Notes: generated from the sequence alone by a model not told the origin. Counted from the first letter of the stretch, positions 35,740-45,711 are shown. The stretch: 64,000 bases of DNA from an uncultured Shewanella sp. (GCF_947501225.1 NZ_CANMUW010000016.1:26206-90205); one strand, 5' to 3'. Numbers and translations: made by a program.

Positions 35740-36833
35740 CCATACCAAAAACAGTGATGATAACGGGAGGTGCCGGCTTTATCGGCTCTGCCCTGGTGAG
35801 ATTTTTTATTAACGAGACGCCTCACCGGGTTATCAACCTGGATAAGTTGACCTATGCAGCCAACCTTGAGTCCCTGTCATCGATAGAGGATAACGAGCGC
35901 TACCACTTCATCCGCGGAGATATCTGCGACAGGCCTCTTGTCGATGACATACTGAGACGCCATCGGCCCGATATCATCATGCACCTCGCCGCCGAGAGCC
36001 ATGTCGATCGCTCCATCCATGGTCCGGATGAGTTTATACAGACCAATATTCTGGGGACCTATACCCTGCTCGAAGCATGCAGGGATTATCTTGCTGAACT
36101 TGCAAACGCTAAGAAACAGGGCTTCAGGTTTCACCATATCTCCACCGATGAGGTCTATGGCGAACTGGGTGAAACCGGCCGCTTCACCGAGCAGAGCCCA
36201 TATAATCCAAGCTCGCCCTACTCGGCAACTAAGGCTGCTTCCGATCATCTGGTCAGGGCCTGGTCCCGTACTTTCCGGCTGCCGGTGGTAATTAGCAACT
36301 GCTCAAATAACTATGGGCCATTTCAGTTCCCTGAAAAGCTGATCCCCCTGATGATACTTAACGCCCTGGAGGGGAAAGCCCTGCCGGTTTATGGCGATGG
36401 TAAACAGGTAAGAGACTGGTTATATGTCGACGATCATGTCCGCGCCCTCTATAGGGTCGCAACCGATGGCATACCCGGCTCCACCTATAACATCGGCGGC
36501 AACAATGAAAAACAGAATATTGAAGTTGTCACCACCCTCTGTGAACGACTCAATGTACTGATTGAAGACAAACCTTCAGGCATCGATGACTTCAAACAAC
36601 TGATCACTCATGTCAAAGACAGGCCGGGACACGACCTCAGGTATGCCATCGACGCCACAAAAATTGACAGGGAACTGAACTGGAAGCCGCAGGAAACATT
36701 CGAGTCCGGCATAGGAAAAACCATCCAGTGGTATCTGGATAACCTGGATTGGTGTCGTCATATCCGCGATGGCAGCTATCGAAAGGCGTCGGCCAATGAC
36801 AAGCCATGCACGGGTAAAACCGGTAACAGATGA
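35730..36833 (+). CDS. rfbB: dTDP-glucose 4,6-dehydratase RfbB (RmlB)
   Basis: A 367-aa short-chain dehydrogenase-type enzyme: NAD-binding [30 protein letters not shown], active-site [30 protein letters not shown] (YxxxK) and [14 protein letters not shown]. It converts dTDP-glucose to the 4-keto-6-deoxy sugar. It overlaps rfbD by 4 nt. Confidence 0.96.
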   Translation: MAMTIPKTVMITGGAGFIGSALVRFFINETPHRVINLDKLTYAANLESLSSIEDNERYHFIRGDICDRPLVDDILRRHRPDIIMHLAAESHVDRSIHGPDEFIQTNILGTYTLLEACRDYLAELANAKKQGFRFHHISTDEVYGELGETGRFTEQSPYNPSSPYSATKAASDHLVRAWSRTFRLPVVISNCSNNYGPFQFPEKLIPLMILNALEGKALPVYGDGKQVRDWLYVDDHVRALYRVATDGIPGSTYNIGGNNEKQNIEVVTTLCERLNVLIEDKPSGIDDFKQLITHVKDRPGHDLRYAIDATKIDRELNWKPQETFESGIGKTIQWYLDNLDWCRHIRDGSYRKASANDKPCTGKTGNR

Positions 36834-37699
36834 CAAACTCTAAGTTGAAAGCGCTCATCCTGGGAAGAAGCGGTCAGCTCGCTCAGGCCCTTATCGCAAC
36901 CAAGCCCGCCCATATAGCGTGCATCTCGCTGGGCCACAGGGAGATTAACTTAGCCGTTATCGGTGAGATTGAATCGGCCATAGCGGCGCATAGGGCGGAT
37001 ATCATCATCAATACTGCGGCCTATACCCAGGTCGATAAGGCAGAGTCGGAGCCGACTGAGGCATATCAGCTCAACGAACTTGCTGTGGCAAATATTGCCA
37101 AGGCCGCCCGAAACAGCAATGCCCGCTTGCTCCATATCTCTACCGACTATGTGTTCGACGGAAAGCAGGGGACAGCCTACACCACAGGCGATACTCCAAA
37201 CCCGGTCAACCTCTACGGTGCCTCCAAGCTTGCCGGAGAGCAGGCCCTTCGAAAAAATATGCCGCTCGGATCAACCATAGTGCGAACCTCATCGGTATAT
37301 TCGCAATATGGCACTAACTTCGTTAAAACCATGCTCAGCTTGATGAGTGAAAAGCCTGAGGTAAGAGTGATATCGGATCAGTTCAGCAGCCCGACCTATG
37401 CCGAAGAGCTGGCACGTTTTCTGTGGATTGTGGCAGAACAGGATTCACCGCTTCCCCTCTACCATTGGTGCGATAGCGGCAAGACCTCCTGGTATGAGTT
37501 TGCCGTCAAGATCCAGGAGTTAGCGCTGAGATATGGCAAGCTGAGTAAGGCGATCCCGATTATTCCCGTCTCATCACAAGGCTATGGAGCCGCGGCCATG
37601 CGACCCGGATTCAGCCAACTGGATACCAGCGATTCACACCCCCTGTTTCGCCCCACCCCCTGGCAGGAAAATCTGGAGTCTGTGATAAAGCAGCTCTAA
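36830..37699 (+). CDS. rfbD: dTDP-4-dehydrorhamnose reductase RfbD (RmlD)
   Basis: A 289-aa NADPH-dependent reductase finishing dTDP-L-rhamnose: [12 protein letters not shown] (nucleotide binding), [26 protein letters not shown] and [13 protein letters not shown] (YxxxK). The order rfbC-rfbB-rfbD forms an overlapping operon. The glucose-1-phosphate thymidylyltransferase gene (rfbA) is not in this cluster and must be elsewhere. Confidence 0.95.
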   Translation: MTNSKLKALILGRSGQLAQALIATKPAHIACISLGHREINLAVIGEIESAIAAHRADIIINTAAYTQVDKAESEPTEAYQLNELAVANIAKAARNSNARLLHISTDYVFDGKQGTAYTTGDTPNPVNLYGASKLAGEQALRKNMPLGSTIVRTSSVYSQYGTNFVKTMLSLMSEKPEVRVISDQFSSPTYAEELARFLWIVAEQDSPLPLYHWCDSGKTSWYEFAVKIQELALRYGKLSKAIPIIPVSSQGYGAAAMRPGFSQLDTSDSHPLFRPTPWQENLESVIKQL

Positions 37700-37796
37700 A
37701 TTAACGCCACCAAATTAACTCCATCGCTACAACTTGCTGTAGAATAGCAGGCATCAGAACTGGCTTAGAGCCTAAACAGCGACGACCCGAGTCCAT

Positions 37797-38519
37797 ATGC
37801 AGATTAAACAAACCTCGTCAGGCGCTATCGCATTTTGCGATACCACGCCCAGCAGCATCTCTACCCAGTGGTTTACCTACGATTACTGGCAGAAGCTGAG
37901 CGCAATCACCGGCTCATCCAAGGGAAGGTACACCACCTGGTTTGTTAAACCCGATACGGCAGAGACAGGTGAGCGTGAGTGGGTACTACGCCACTACTAT
38001 CGCGGCGGACTGATGGAGAAGCTCAGCAAAGACGCCTACCTCTATACCGGCCTGAAGCACACCAGAGCGGTAGCCGAGTTATCCCTGCTGGAGCTGCTCT
38101 ATGGGGAGGGGTTTGAAGTCCCTAAGCCCATCGCCGCCAACGTAGAGCGAAGCGGCCTCTATTATCGCGCCGATATCATCATAGAACGGGTGGAGGGTGC
38201 CCAAGACCTGGTAGCCAAACTGGGCAAATCGCCGATGTCAGAGATACAGTGGCAGCAACTCGGCGCCTGTATCGCCAAATTCCACCGCCGCGGGGTCTAT
38301 CATGCCGACCTCAACGCCAAGAATATCCTTATCACAGATGATAAGTTCTATCTGATCGACTTCGACAGAGGCGAAATTCGCACGCCAAGTCCTAAGTGGC
38401 AGGGTGCCAACCTTGAGAGGCTACTGCGCTCATTCAGGAAGGAACTGGCTAAGCTACCGACGCTGGCCTTTAGCGAGTCCAATTGGCAGAGCTTGATGCA
38501 GGGTTATGCTAACCCTTAG
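37797..38519 (+). CDS. kdkA: 3-deoxy-D-manno-octulosonic acid kinase KdkA
   Basis: A 240-aa eukaryotic-kinase-like-fold enzyme that phosphorylates the single Kdo of the inner core at O-4. Catalytic loop GVYHADLNAKNILI (about residues 169-182) and metal-binding FYLIDFDRGEIR are intact, and the N-terminal RHYYRGGLMEKLSKD is family-typical. Linked to waaA, as in Haemophilus and Vibrio, consistent with a mono-Kdo core. Confidence 0.9.
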   Translation: MQIKQTSSGAIAFCDTTPSSISTQWFTYDYWQKLSAITGSSKGRYTTWFVKPDTAETGEREWVLRHYYRGGLMEKLSKDAYLYTGLKHTRAVAELSLLELLYGEGFEVPKPIAANVERSGLYYRADIIIERVEGAQDLVAKLGKSPMSEIQWQQLGACIAKFHRRGVYHADLNAKNILITDDKFYLIDFDRGEIRTPSPKWQGANLERLLRSFRKELAKLPTLAFSESNWQSLMQGYANP

Positions 38520-38895
38520 GTCGGTAGGCAACCTTGCTAATTTGGCTTTAGCTGTCATTCAGAATAACCATAGTTATTAGTATTAATCGCCTGCAGCGTG
38601 CTTATGTGCAGGCACTTCTGTGGGACGGTGAATAGAAACCTCAGGTTTCTGAGCTCATGAACGAGAGGCATGGATGCCGAACTGGCTGTTAGATAGGGAT
38701 ATCGTTGCAAGCACAATCCCTGTGGGCTCTGCCGTGACATCCCTGTCACGGAAGGTCACAGCCGCGTTCACACCTGAGTATTAATCTCTTCGATTTAGGC
38801 TCTCTGGTTGCTAAAACGATTTTGGGCAAAATTTAGTTGGTTAAAATTAGAGAAGAAGGAGCGAAAGCCAACTGCTTTTGTCCTTTCAAAGGACA
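38520..38895. repeat. Dispersed repeat region, left flank of the AT-rich insert (376 bp)
   Basis: Non-coding. Reading the minus strand, positions about 38570-38670 contain CAGAAGTGCCTGCACATAAG followed by CACGCTGCAGGCGATTAATA. The same pattern is found on the plus strand at about 39644-39685, so the two lie in inverted orientation. A stem CCGTGACA/TGTCACGG (about 38731-38751) is also present. Confidence 0.55.
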
Positions 38896-39381
38896 TTAGG
38901 AGTTTTTAGTTAAACCCATCTTTTTATTGCAAATATCAAAAACATTTGAATCTAGTACGAATGTTTCACGCATTCCATCAGCGGTATATGAAGTCCATAA
39001 AATTTCACGTTGAATCAATGATTCAACTCCACTTGAAGAAACATCTTGATTATTCATTTGAGTCCAAGTTAAAACGCTACCGCCAGCCTTTACAAATGAT
39101 TCAATTACATTTTTTTCATCCAAGCTTAGCTTGTTATATAAATTTTCTAATTCTTCTTTTTCCGCTTTCCTTTTTTTATTTCGCTCAACTTTTTCATTGA
39201 AGCTTGAAGCAAATATCCGAATAATAGGGAAAGTAATAATTGAAGCAAATGCGGCAATTACCCAGTCCTTTGATAGCAGATAAACGACTAAGCCAATTAA
39301 ACCAGCTATAGAAGTTGCCATACTACGACCAAAATCATTTTCCGCATACACACGGTCAGCCCATTTCTCGATAGTTTTCAC
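38896..39381 (-). CDS. AT-rich hypothetical membrane protein (possible accessory gene)
   Basis: A 161-aa protein with two adjacent hydrophobic segments (about residues 20-37 and 40-58), a highly charged KRKAEKEELENL helix, and a C-terminal domain beginning LSLDEKNVIESFVKAGGSVLTW that looks like a winged-helix or YjbR-like fold. The layout recalls SieB-type superinfection-exclusion proteins, but I see no diagnostic motif. Its base composition is clearly AT-richer than its neighbours and it is bracketed by inverted repeats, suggesting acquisition. Function unknown. Confidence 0.7.
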   Translation of the reverse strand: MKTIEKWADRVYAENDFGRSMATSIAGLIGLVVYLLSKDWVIAAFASIITFPIIRIFASSFNEKVERNKKRKAEKEELENLYNKLSLDEKNVIESFVKAGGSVLTWTQMNNQDVSSSGVESLIQREILWTSYTADGMRETFVLDSNVFDICNKKMGLTKNS

Positions 39382-39889
39382 CTAAACTCCTAACAACTTA
39401 TTTAGCGTAAATTCCCACAACCACTCCGCATACTACTTGTTTTCCTCAATCAAAAAAGTCAACTTATTCAAAATGATTTCAGTAAGTTAGCAGTATACCT
39501 CCCATTAATCAATTTACGCTTTACTTGGAAGAATCAAAAATGGTGATAATCGAAGAGAGAAGATAACTAGTGTAGATGCGGCTGCGGACGTTGATGGCAT
39601 GGATGCCATCGTCGAGCCTCCATGGATGGATTTACGGCGTTTCGCAGAAGTATCTGCACATAAGCCCACGGCAGGTGATAAATAGCATTGAAGGTTCGAC
39701 CTTCAAGCACGCTAGTCAACACCAACAATTCACATCTAGTGATCACGGCATTTGTTCCCTGTACACCTCTTCATTGAAGGTGATAGATAACCATGAAGGT
39801 ACAGCCTTCAAGCTGGATCCTGAAACAAGTTCAGGATGACATCAGGAGGTTGTCGGTAACATAACTCACATAGAAAATGTGACCAGTCT
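39382..39889. repeat. Dispersed repeat region, right flank of the AT-rich insert (508 bp)
   Basis: The first 170 bp are AT-rich upstream sequence for the preceding minus-strand gene. From about 39575 there is a repeat with small palindromes: GGCATGGATGCC (39597-39608), TTGAAGGTTCGACCTTCAA (about 39689-39707) and GAAGGTACAGCCTTC (about 39795-39809). CAGAAGTATCTGCACATAAG here is the inverted counterpart of the copy near 38600. No gene seen. Confidence 0.55.
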
Positions 39890-41158
39890 TCATTCGAAGG
39901 CAATCAACCGATTGGCAAGAGAGAACTGCTTCTGCAACGCCCCCTTGTTGGCGTCAACAACCCTTAACCCGGCTTCGCTGGCCAGCTGGTATGCCGCTCT
40001 GTCCTTAAAGTTATGCACTAAAGCTGTGCCTAACTCTTCGGCCGAAGAGACCACCTTCAGGGCACCAGACTCGTTGAGCAGTTCCGTTATCTCGGCGAAA
40101 TCCCAATGATGCGGGCCGACAAATACCGGTAAGCCCAATGCCGCAGGCTCCAGCGGATTATGGCCGCCATTTTCAACGATTGTACCGCCGACAAATGCCT
40201 GATCGGCGGCGCCATAGAAGGTTAATAACTCTCCCATGGTGTCGCCAAGCAGTACCTGAATATCTTCATTAACATCTTCTTTCAGGCTACGTCTGGCAAA
40301 GGTGAAGTCCGCTTCGGATAGCTTCGAGGCTGCCGCTTCAAACTTCTCCGGATGGCGAGGCACCATGATAAGCAGGGCATCGGGAGACACGGATAACAGC
40401 TCTCTATGTGCAGCCAGGATGGCATCGAACTCACCGGGATGGATACTGCCGGCGATCCATACAGGGCTGGTAGCCGGGCGCCACTGCTGACGCAACGCCT
40501 TGGCCTGCTCACGCTTCTCATCGGCAACGCTGAGGTCGAACTTCAGGCTGCCACACACCTCAACCCTACCGGCGTCGACACCGAGCGCGATAAAACGCTC
40601 CGCGGCTTGCTGTGACTGGGCCGCAATCGAATCCAGACTCTGCAGCATAGGTTGAGATAGCGTTATCCGCTTCTGATATTGATTGGCCGACTTTTCAGAT
40701 AGGCGCGCATTGGCAAGCAGCAACTTAACCCCTGAACGTGAGGCATAGTGGATCAGGTTAGGCCAAAGCTCGGTCTCCATGATGATGCAACACTGCGGGC
40801 TCACCTGTTTCAGGAAGCGACGAACACACCAAGGCAGGTCGAAAGGCAGGTAACTATGCTGAACGCTGTCACCGAATGCTTTTTTCACCTCGGCAGAGCC
40901 GGTCGGGCTGGTCGTGGTCACCGTGATGGTAAGCTGCGGATGTGCCTGTTGAATAGCTCTGATCAGAGGAACCGCCGCCAGGGTTTCCCCCATGGAGACA
41001 GAGTGAATAAGCAGATCACTCCTGTTAAGGGGCGTAAAACCAAACCTCTCCCCCCACCGACCTCGGTAGTCGGAACTCTTGATGGCACGTACGGCTAAAT
41101 ATAAAACCAATAGCGGAGAGAGTAGGTAGAGTAATATTGAATAAAGAAAACGGTTCAT
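39890..41158 (-). CDS. waaA: 3-deoxy-D-manno-octulosonic acid transferase WaaA (KdtA)
   Basis: A 422-aa membrane-anchored GT30 enzyme adding Kdo to lipid IVA. An N-terminal anchor (residues 2-22), acceptor-side GRWGERFGF and IHSVSMGETLAAVPLIRAIQ, donor-side IAGSIHPGEFDAILAAH, VPRHPEKFEAA and VGGTIVENGGHNPLEPAALG are all diagnostic. With kdkA nearby it likely acts as a monofunctional Kdo transferase (inference). Confidence 0.95.
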   Translation of the reverse strand: MNRFLYSILLYLLSPLLVLYLAVRAIKSSDYRGRWGERFGFTPLNRSDLLIHSVSMGETLAAVPLIRAIQQAHPQLTITVTTTSPTGSAEVKKAFGDSVQHSYLPFDLPWCVRRFLKQVSPQCCIIMETELWPNLIHYASRSGVKLLLANARLSEKSANQYQKRITLSQPMLQSLDSIAAQSQQAAERFIALGVDAGRVEVCGSLKFDLSVADEKREQAKALRQQWRPATSPVWIAGSIHPGEFDAILAAHRELLSVSPDALLIMVPRHPEKFEAAASKLSEADFTFARRSLKEDVNEDIQVLLGDTMGELLTFYGAADQAFVGGTIVENGGHNPLEPAALGLPVFVGPHHWDFAEITELLNESGALKVVSSAEELGTALVHNFKDRAAYQLASEAGLRVVDANKGALQKQFSLANRLIAFE

Positions 41159-41314
41159 TCGCCCATACGCTTAATTGAGTAGCACCATATAATGCAATAA
41201 TTTTAACACACTAATCCTGCCTATAAGCCTCAGATTAAAGATAATTTACCTGACATTCCTGGTGAGTTGAGTTAGCTTATTTAATCAGTCGATTGTTACT
41301 GTACCAGGTTCGAT

Positions 41315-41992
41315 ATGAAGACCCGCGATAAAATCATCCACGCCAGTTTAAAGTTATTTAACGAACGCGGAGAAAGAAATATCACAACAAATCATATTGC
41401 CGCATACCTCAATATCAGTCCCGGAAACCTCTATTACCACTTCCGTAATAAAGAAGATATCATCAGCTCAATATTTCAACTGTATGAGACTCACTTAGAC
41501 TCAGGTTTTCAGCCCTATATGGGGCAAGAGGTCAACCTGGAGCTACTGATAGGTTATTTCGATACCATGTTCGAAACCCTGTGGGAGTTTCGCTTCATGT
41601 ACGATAACCTGACCGACATCCTGACCCGTGATGGCGCGGTTCTGAAGCGATATCAGTACACTCAACAACAAGCGTTAAATCGCTCCAGCCACATTCTCTC
41701 TAAACTTAAGCAGGATGGGGTACTCGCCATAGAGCAGGAGCAGATAACCCCCTTAGCCGACACCATGAGAATGATCGCCTGCTTCTGGATTGGCTATAAG
41801 CAGACTCACTCAGATAATGCCACCATCACCAAGGCCTCTCTGTATGAGGGGTTACTCAGAGTGTTGATGATCTTCAAGGCCCATGCAACGCCGGAGTCTC
41901 AGGGAACCTTCACCAGGCTTGAGCAACACTATCAGGCCATGGCTAACACCTGCTTTATGCCCAATCTGGATGTCCATTCACTGGCCTCTTAG
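41315..41992 (+). CDS. TetR family transcriptional regulator (copy 1)
   Basis: A 225-aa regulator. The N-terminal helix-turn-helix is KIIHASLKLFNERGERNITT then NHIAAYLNISPGNLYYHFRNKEDI (about residues 5-50). The C-terminal ligand domain is hydrophobic and aromatic (WEFRFMYDNLTDIL). It is highly similar along its whole length to the protein encoded at 42330-42986, so the two arose by tandem duplication. Target and ligand are unknown. It is divergent from waaA. Confidence 0.88.
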   Translation: MKTRDKIIHASLKLFNERGERNITTNHIAAYLNISPGNLYYHFRNKEDIISSIFQLYETHLDSGFQPYMGQEVNLELLIGYFDTMFETLWEFRFMYDNLTDILTRDGAVLKRYQYTQQQALNRSSHILSKLKQDGVLAIEQEQITPLADTMRMIACFWIGYKQTHSDNATITKASLYEGLLRVLMIFKAHATPESQGTFTRLEQHYQAMANTCFMPNLDVHSLAS

Positions 41993-42329
41993 TACCCAGT
42001 TTACCCCGACAAATTTATCACCTTAGCCGGTTCGTTAAAATAGCGCCTATTTTAACGAACCGGCTCTGCAGTTTTCCCGATAGGTGACCGGTTCGCTATC
42101 GAGCCGCTCCAACCTAAGTGGTCTGAGTTGCCAAGAGAGTTAATGAGATGAGTGTCACTTTGCGCCATACTCAGTCATTTTATAATTGAGCTTTGCCTGA
42201 TTAATTCTGTCAGTGCTAGTATGTTGACTATTATTTGACAAATACTATGACAAAAATGGTAATTGCTCAGACAAACTGCCGATTAAAGATGAACCTGGCT
42301 CATCAATAATGAATCCAATTGGGACGCAA
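41993..42329. other. Intergenic region between the TetR paralogues (337 bp)
   Basis: Contains a perfect 19-bp-arm palindrome (see separate entry) and, before copy 2, a possible promoter TTGACT-N16-TATGAC (around 42224-42251) within a TAGTAT...ATACTA inverted pair that could be an operator. No further gene seen. Confidence 0.4.
42025..42065. repeat. 41-nt perfect palindrome between the TetR genes
   Basis: AGCCGGTTCGTTAAAATAG (42025-42043) and its exact reverse complement (42047-42065) surround CGC. The stem is far longer than most terminators in this window and ends in CTGCAGTTTTCCC, so it could terminate copy 1, but the perfect symmetry would also suit a protein-binding site or REP-like element. 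Confidence 0.7.
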
Positions 42330-42986
42330 ATGAAAACCCGCGATAAAATTATCTATACCAGCTTGGAGCTGTTTAACGAACACGGTGAAAGGAATATCAC
42401 TACCAATCATATCGCAGCGCACCTGGGCATCAGTCCGGGTAACCTCTATTACCACTTCCGTAATAAAGAGGACATTATCCGTTCCATTTTTGCCCTGTAC
42501 CATGATCATCTCGAGTCAGGTTTCCAGCCCTACGAGGGTGAGCCGATAAGCATCGAGCTACTCATCAGCTACTTTGACGCCATGTTCTACGCAATGTGGG
42601 AGTTTCGCTTCATGTACGCCAATCTGACCGACATTCTAAGCCGTGATGAGGAGCTTAAAACACTCTATCTGGCAGCCCAGAAGCAGGTGCTCACCCGCAG
42701 TAGCCAGATCTTGATCCAGTTAAACCAGGATGGCGTGCTCTCGATAGAACCGGAAGAGATCATCCCCCTTACCGAAACGATGAAGATGATTGTCAGCTTC
42801 TGGATTGGCTATAAACAGATCCACTCTGTCGATACCAGCATCACCAAGACCTCACTCTATGAAGGCCTGCTTAGGTTGTTGATGATTGCGAAAGCCTATT
42901 CAACGCCGGAATCCAGGGCGACCTTTGTCAGACTCGAGCAGCACTATCGCAGGCTGGCAGCATCACCTGCGGCTAAGAGTGCCTGA
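42330..42986 (+). CDS. TetR family transcriptional regulator (copy 2)
   Basis: About 218 aa. HTH as in copy 1 (KIIYTSLELFNEHGERNITT then NHIAAHLGISPGNLYYHFRN). The ligand domain keeps WEFRFMYANLTDIL and FWIGYKQIHS. The ATG at 42330 (MKTRDKIIY) aligns with the start of copy 1; an ATG at 42309 adds seven residues. Divergence is greatest in the ligand-domain loops and C-terminus, suggesting different ligands with similar operators. It is upstream of kbl-tdh, but a terminator lies between. Confidence 0.87.
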   Translation: MKTRDKIIYTSLELFNEHGERNITTNHIAAHLGISPGNLYYHFRNKEDIIRSIFALYHDHLESGFQPYEGEPISIELLISYFDAMFYAMWEFRFMYANLTDILSRDEELKTLYLAAQKQVLTRSSQILIQLNQDGVLSIEPEEIIPLTETMKMIVSFWIGYKQIHSVDTSITKTSLYEGLLRLLMIAKAYSTPESRATFVRLEQHYRRLAASPAAKSA

Positions 42987-43292
42987 GTTTCAGCGCCGGT
43001 GTCACTGCCGGCGCTCTGTTATTCAGACGAGTTTTCGCCAATTTAATTAACCCCTTTCAACAAACCTTTCTAAAATAACAGCTATATGTGTAGGTAGCTT
43101 AGTGGTGCAGAGGCCTCACTGGTGCTTTTTCACCCCACGTTAACGATTAGTTTTATTAATGTAAAAAGGCTGCATCCCCTAAACTAATTAATCTTGCTAC
43201 TGCCGATAAAAAAAGGCTGTAGGGCTAGCAATTTTAAGGTTAAAATGCCGCCACTCCCATACTCAAAATAATGCAAATGAAGGAGAATTCAG
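42987..43292 (+). terminator. Terminator after TetR copy 2 and kbl upstream region (306 bp)
   Basis: AGCGCCGG (42992-42999) pairs with CCGGCGCT (43007-43014), followed by CTGTTATT. The rest holds two similar AAAAAGGCTGCA/AAAAAGGCTGTA stretches (43164 and 43210 regions). The kbl ribosome binding site AGGAG is at 43281-43285. No further gene seen. Confidence 0.55.
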
Positions 43293-44486
43293 GTGGCAAC
43301 GACCTCATTCTACAATCAAATTCAACAACAGCTCGAAGACGTTAAAGCCGAAGGTTTATACAAGAGTGAGCGAGTAATCGTCTCTCCTCAGCAAACCGAA
43401 ATTCAAGTCAATGGAACCGAGGTGGTGAACTTCTGTGCCAATAACTACCTTGGACTCGCTAACCACCCTGAGTTGATAAAAGCCGCTCAGGCCGGACTCA
43501 GTGACCATGGCTTCGGCATGGCTTCCGTACGCTTTATTTGTGGTACTCAGGATATCCATAAGCAGCTCGAATCAAGCCTGAGCGAATTCTTAGGTATGGA
43601 AGATACGATTCTTTACTCTTCATGTTTCGATGCCAATGCGGGTCTTTTTGAAACACTGCTGAGCGCCGAAGACGCTATCATCTCAGATGCACTCAATCAT
43701 GCGTCAATTATCGACGGCGTTCGACTCTGCAAAGCCAAGCGCTTCCGTTATGCCAACAACGATATGGCCGATCTTGAGACTCAGCTTAAAGCCGCCAAGG
43801 AAGCCGGAGCCCGCAACATAATGATTGCTACCGATGGTGTGTTCTCCATGGACGGCGTCATTGCCAACTTGAAGGGCGTGTGTGATCTCGCCGATCAATA
43901 TGGTGCTCTCGTCATGGTTGATGACTCGCACGCGGTAGGTTTTGTCGGAGAAAATGGTCGCGGAACACACGAATACTGTGAGGTAATGGACCGTGTCGAT
44001 ATTATCACAGGTACATTAGGTAAGGCGCTAGGTGGAGCATCCGGCGGGTTTACATCGGCGAAGAAAGAGGTGGTTGATTGGTTACGTCAGCGCTCTCGTC
44101 CATACCTGTTCTCTAACTCACTTGCTCCTTCAATCGTTACCGCATCTATTCATGTACTCGAGATGCTTAAGTCCGGACAGGCACTGCGTGAAGCAGTTTG
44201 GGAGAACAGCCGTTACTTCCGTGAAAAAATGACCGAAGCAGGCTTTACTTTAGGTGGTGCCGATCATGCGATCATCCCGGTTATGATAGGCGATGCTAAG
44301 CTGGCCGGTGACTTCGCAAATCGATTGCTGGAGGAGAACATCTACGTCATAGGTTTCTCATTCCCCGTAGTACCTAAGGGTCAGGCACGCATCCGCACTC
44401 AGATGTCTGCGGCTCATACCAAAGAGCAGCTTGACAGAGCTATCGATGCATTTACCCGTATCGCCAAAGAGATGGGTATCATTTAA
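43293..44486 (+). CDS. kbl: 2-amino-3-ketobutyrate coenzyme A ligase Kbl
   Basis: A 397-aa PLP enzyme of the alpha-oxoamine synthase family, cleaving 2-amino-3-ketobutyrate with CoA to glycine and acetyl-CoA. [40 protein letters not shown] (PLP Asp) and [18 protein letters not shown] (Schiff-base Lys) are intact. It starts with GTG at 43293 after AGGAGAATTCAG. Forms the threonine-degradation operon with tdh. Confidence 0.95.
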   Translation: MATTSFYNQIQQQLEDVKAEGLYKSERVIVSPQQTEIQVNGTEVVNFCANNYLGLANHPELIKAAQAGLSDHGFGMASVRFICGTQDIHKQLESSLSEFLGMEDTILYSSCFDANAGLFETLLSAEDAIISDALNHASIIDGVRLCKAKRFRYANNDMADLETQLKAAKEAGARNIMIATDGVFSMDGVIANLKGVCDLADQYGALVMVDDSHAVGFVGENGRGTHEYCEVMDRVDIITGTLGKALGGASGGFTSAKKEVVDWLRQRSRPYLFSNSLAPSIVTASIHVLEMLKSGQALREAVWENSRYFREKMTEAGFTLGGADHAIIPVMIGDAKLAGDFANRLLEENIYVIGFSFPVVPKGQARIRTQMSAAHTKEQLDRAIDAFTRIAKEMGII

Positions 44487-44531
44487 ACAGGCAATCCGGA
44501 TGGAAACATCCGGGTAAACTAAGGTTATAAC

Positions 44532-44612
44532 ATGATTGCAGCGAGTAAATTGATACCAGAGAAAGAGATCTGGATGGTCGATGCGCTAACATCAGGTAAG
44601 GTTATAAAATGA
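44532..44612 (+). CDS. 26-codon leader ORF, duplicated N-terminus of Tdh
   Basis: An ATG at 44532 opens a 26-residue frame ([20 protein letters not shown]...) whose TGA overlaps the tdh ATG (AAATGA, 44608-44612). It is a degenerate copy of the first residues of Tdh ([20 protein letters not shown]). The two DNA stretches (44521-44587 and 44598-44664) are offset by 77 bp, including the preceding AAGGTTATAA. Translation through it would couple to tdh. It may be a relic of a tandem duplication or a functional leader. Confidence 0.55.
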   Translation: MIAASKLIPEKEIWMVDALTSGKVIK

Positions 44613-45634
44613 AAGCACTGAGTAAATTGAAACCAGAAGAAGGTATCTGGATGGTCGATGCTCCCAAGCCGGAGATGGGCCATAACGATCTGCTGATTAA
44701 GATAAAGAAAACGGCGATCTGCGGAACCGATGTTCATATCTATAACTGGGACGAGTGGTCACAAAATACCATTCCAGCCCCTATGGTCGTTGGACATGAA
44801 TATGTTGGCGAAGTCGTCGATATGGGCATTGAGGTGCGCGGCTTCAACGTCGGTGACCGGGTTTCCGGTGAAGGACATATTACCTGCGGTCATTGCCGCA
44901 ACTGTCGAGGTGGACGAACACACCTGTGCCGCAATACCTCCGGAGTCGGTGTCAATCGTGACGGCGCATTTGCAGAATACCTGGTTATTCCTGCATTCAA
45001 TGCCTTTAAAATTCCTGATGATATCTCAGATGATCTTGCATCAATATTCGATCCTTTCGGTAATGCCGTGCATACGGCGCTATCTTTCGACCTGGTCGGT
45101 GAAGATGTGTTGATCACCGGTGCCGGCCCTATCGGTATTATGGCCGCGGCCGTTTGCCGTCATGTCGGTGCACGCCACGTGGTGATCACAGACGTCAATG
45201 AGTATCGTCTCGAGCTTGCCAATAAGATGGGGGCTACCCGCGCCGTCAATGTCGCCAAGGAAAACCTCGAAGAGGTGATGAAGGAGCTTGGAATGACAGA
45301 GGGTTTCGATGTTGGTCTTGAGATGTCGGGAGTCCCGAGCGCATTTCACTCCATGCTGGAGACGATGAACCACGGTGGCAAAATTGCCATGTTGGGCATT
45401 CCCGGTGGAGATATGGCGATCGACTGGAGCAAGGTGATCTTCAAGGGGTTAATCCTGAAAGGGATATATGGCCGTGAGATGTTTGAAACCTGGTACAAGA
45501 TGGCGAGCCTGATCCAATCTGGATTAGATATCTCTCCCATCATTACCCACCACTTCAAAGTCGATGACTTTCAGCAGGGCTTCGACGCCATGCGCTCGGG
45601 TCAATCGGGTAAGGTTATCCTCGACTGGGATTAG
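44609..45634 (+). CDS. tdh: L-threonine 3-dehydrogenase Tdh
   Basis: A 341-aa zinc-dependent medium-chain dehydrogenase oxidising threonine to 2-amino-3-ketobutyrate, the substrate of Kbl. Catalytic-zinc residues are in [17 protein letters not shown] and [11 protein letters not shown]. The structural-zinc loop is [19 protein letters not shown]. The NAD-binding motif is [12 protein letters not shown]. Its start overlaps the stop of the duplicated leader ORF, and its ribosome binding region (AAGGTTATAAA) is part of the duplicated unit. Confidence 0.95.
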   Translation: MKALSKLKPEEGIWMVDAPKPEMGHNDLLIKIKKTAICGTDVHIYNWDEWSQNTIPAPMVVGHEYVGEVVDMGIEVRGFNVGDRVSGEGHITCGHCRNCRGGRTHLCRNTSGVGVNRDGAFAEYLVIPAFNAFKIPDDISDDLASIFDPFGNAVHTALSFDLVGEDVLITGAGPIGIMAAAVCRHVGARHVVITDVNEYRLELANKMGATRAVNVAKENLEEVMKELGMTEGFDVGLEMSGVPSAFHSMLETMNHGGKIAMLGIPGGDMAIDWSKVIFKGLILKGIYGREMFETWYKMASLIQSGLDISPIITHHFKVDDFQQGFDAMRSGQSGKVILDWD

Positions 45635-45644
45635 TTATCCGCCT

Positions 45645-45666
45645 GGGGCTGTACTAATACAGCCCC
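45645..45666 (+). terminator. Hairpin after tdh
   Basis: GGGGCTGTA (45645-45653) pairs with TACAGCCCC (45658-45666) around CTAA. There is no T tract, so termination efficiency is uncertain. Confidence 0.5.
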
Positions 45667-45711
45667 ATACTGCACACTTAAATTACCGACTCCCCTTTAA
45701 AGAGCTCCACT

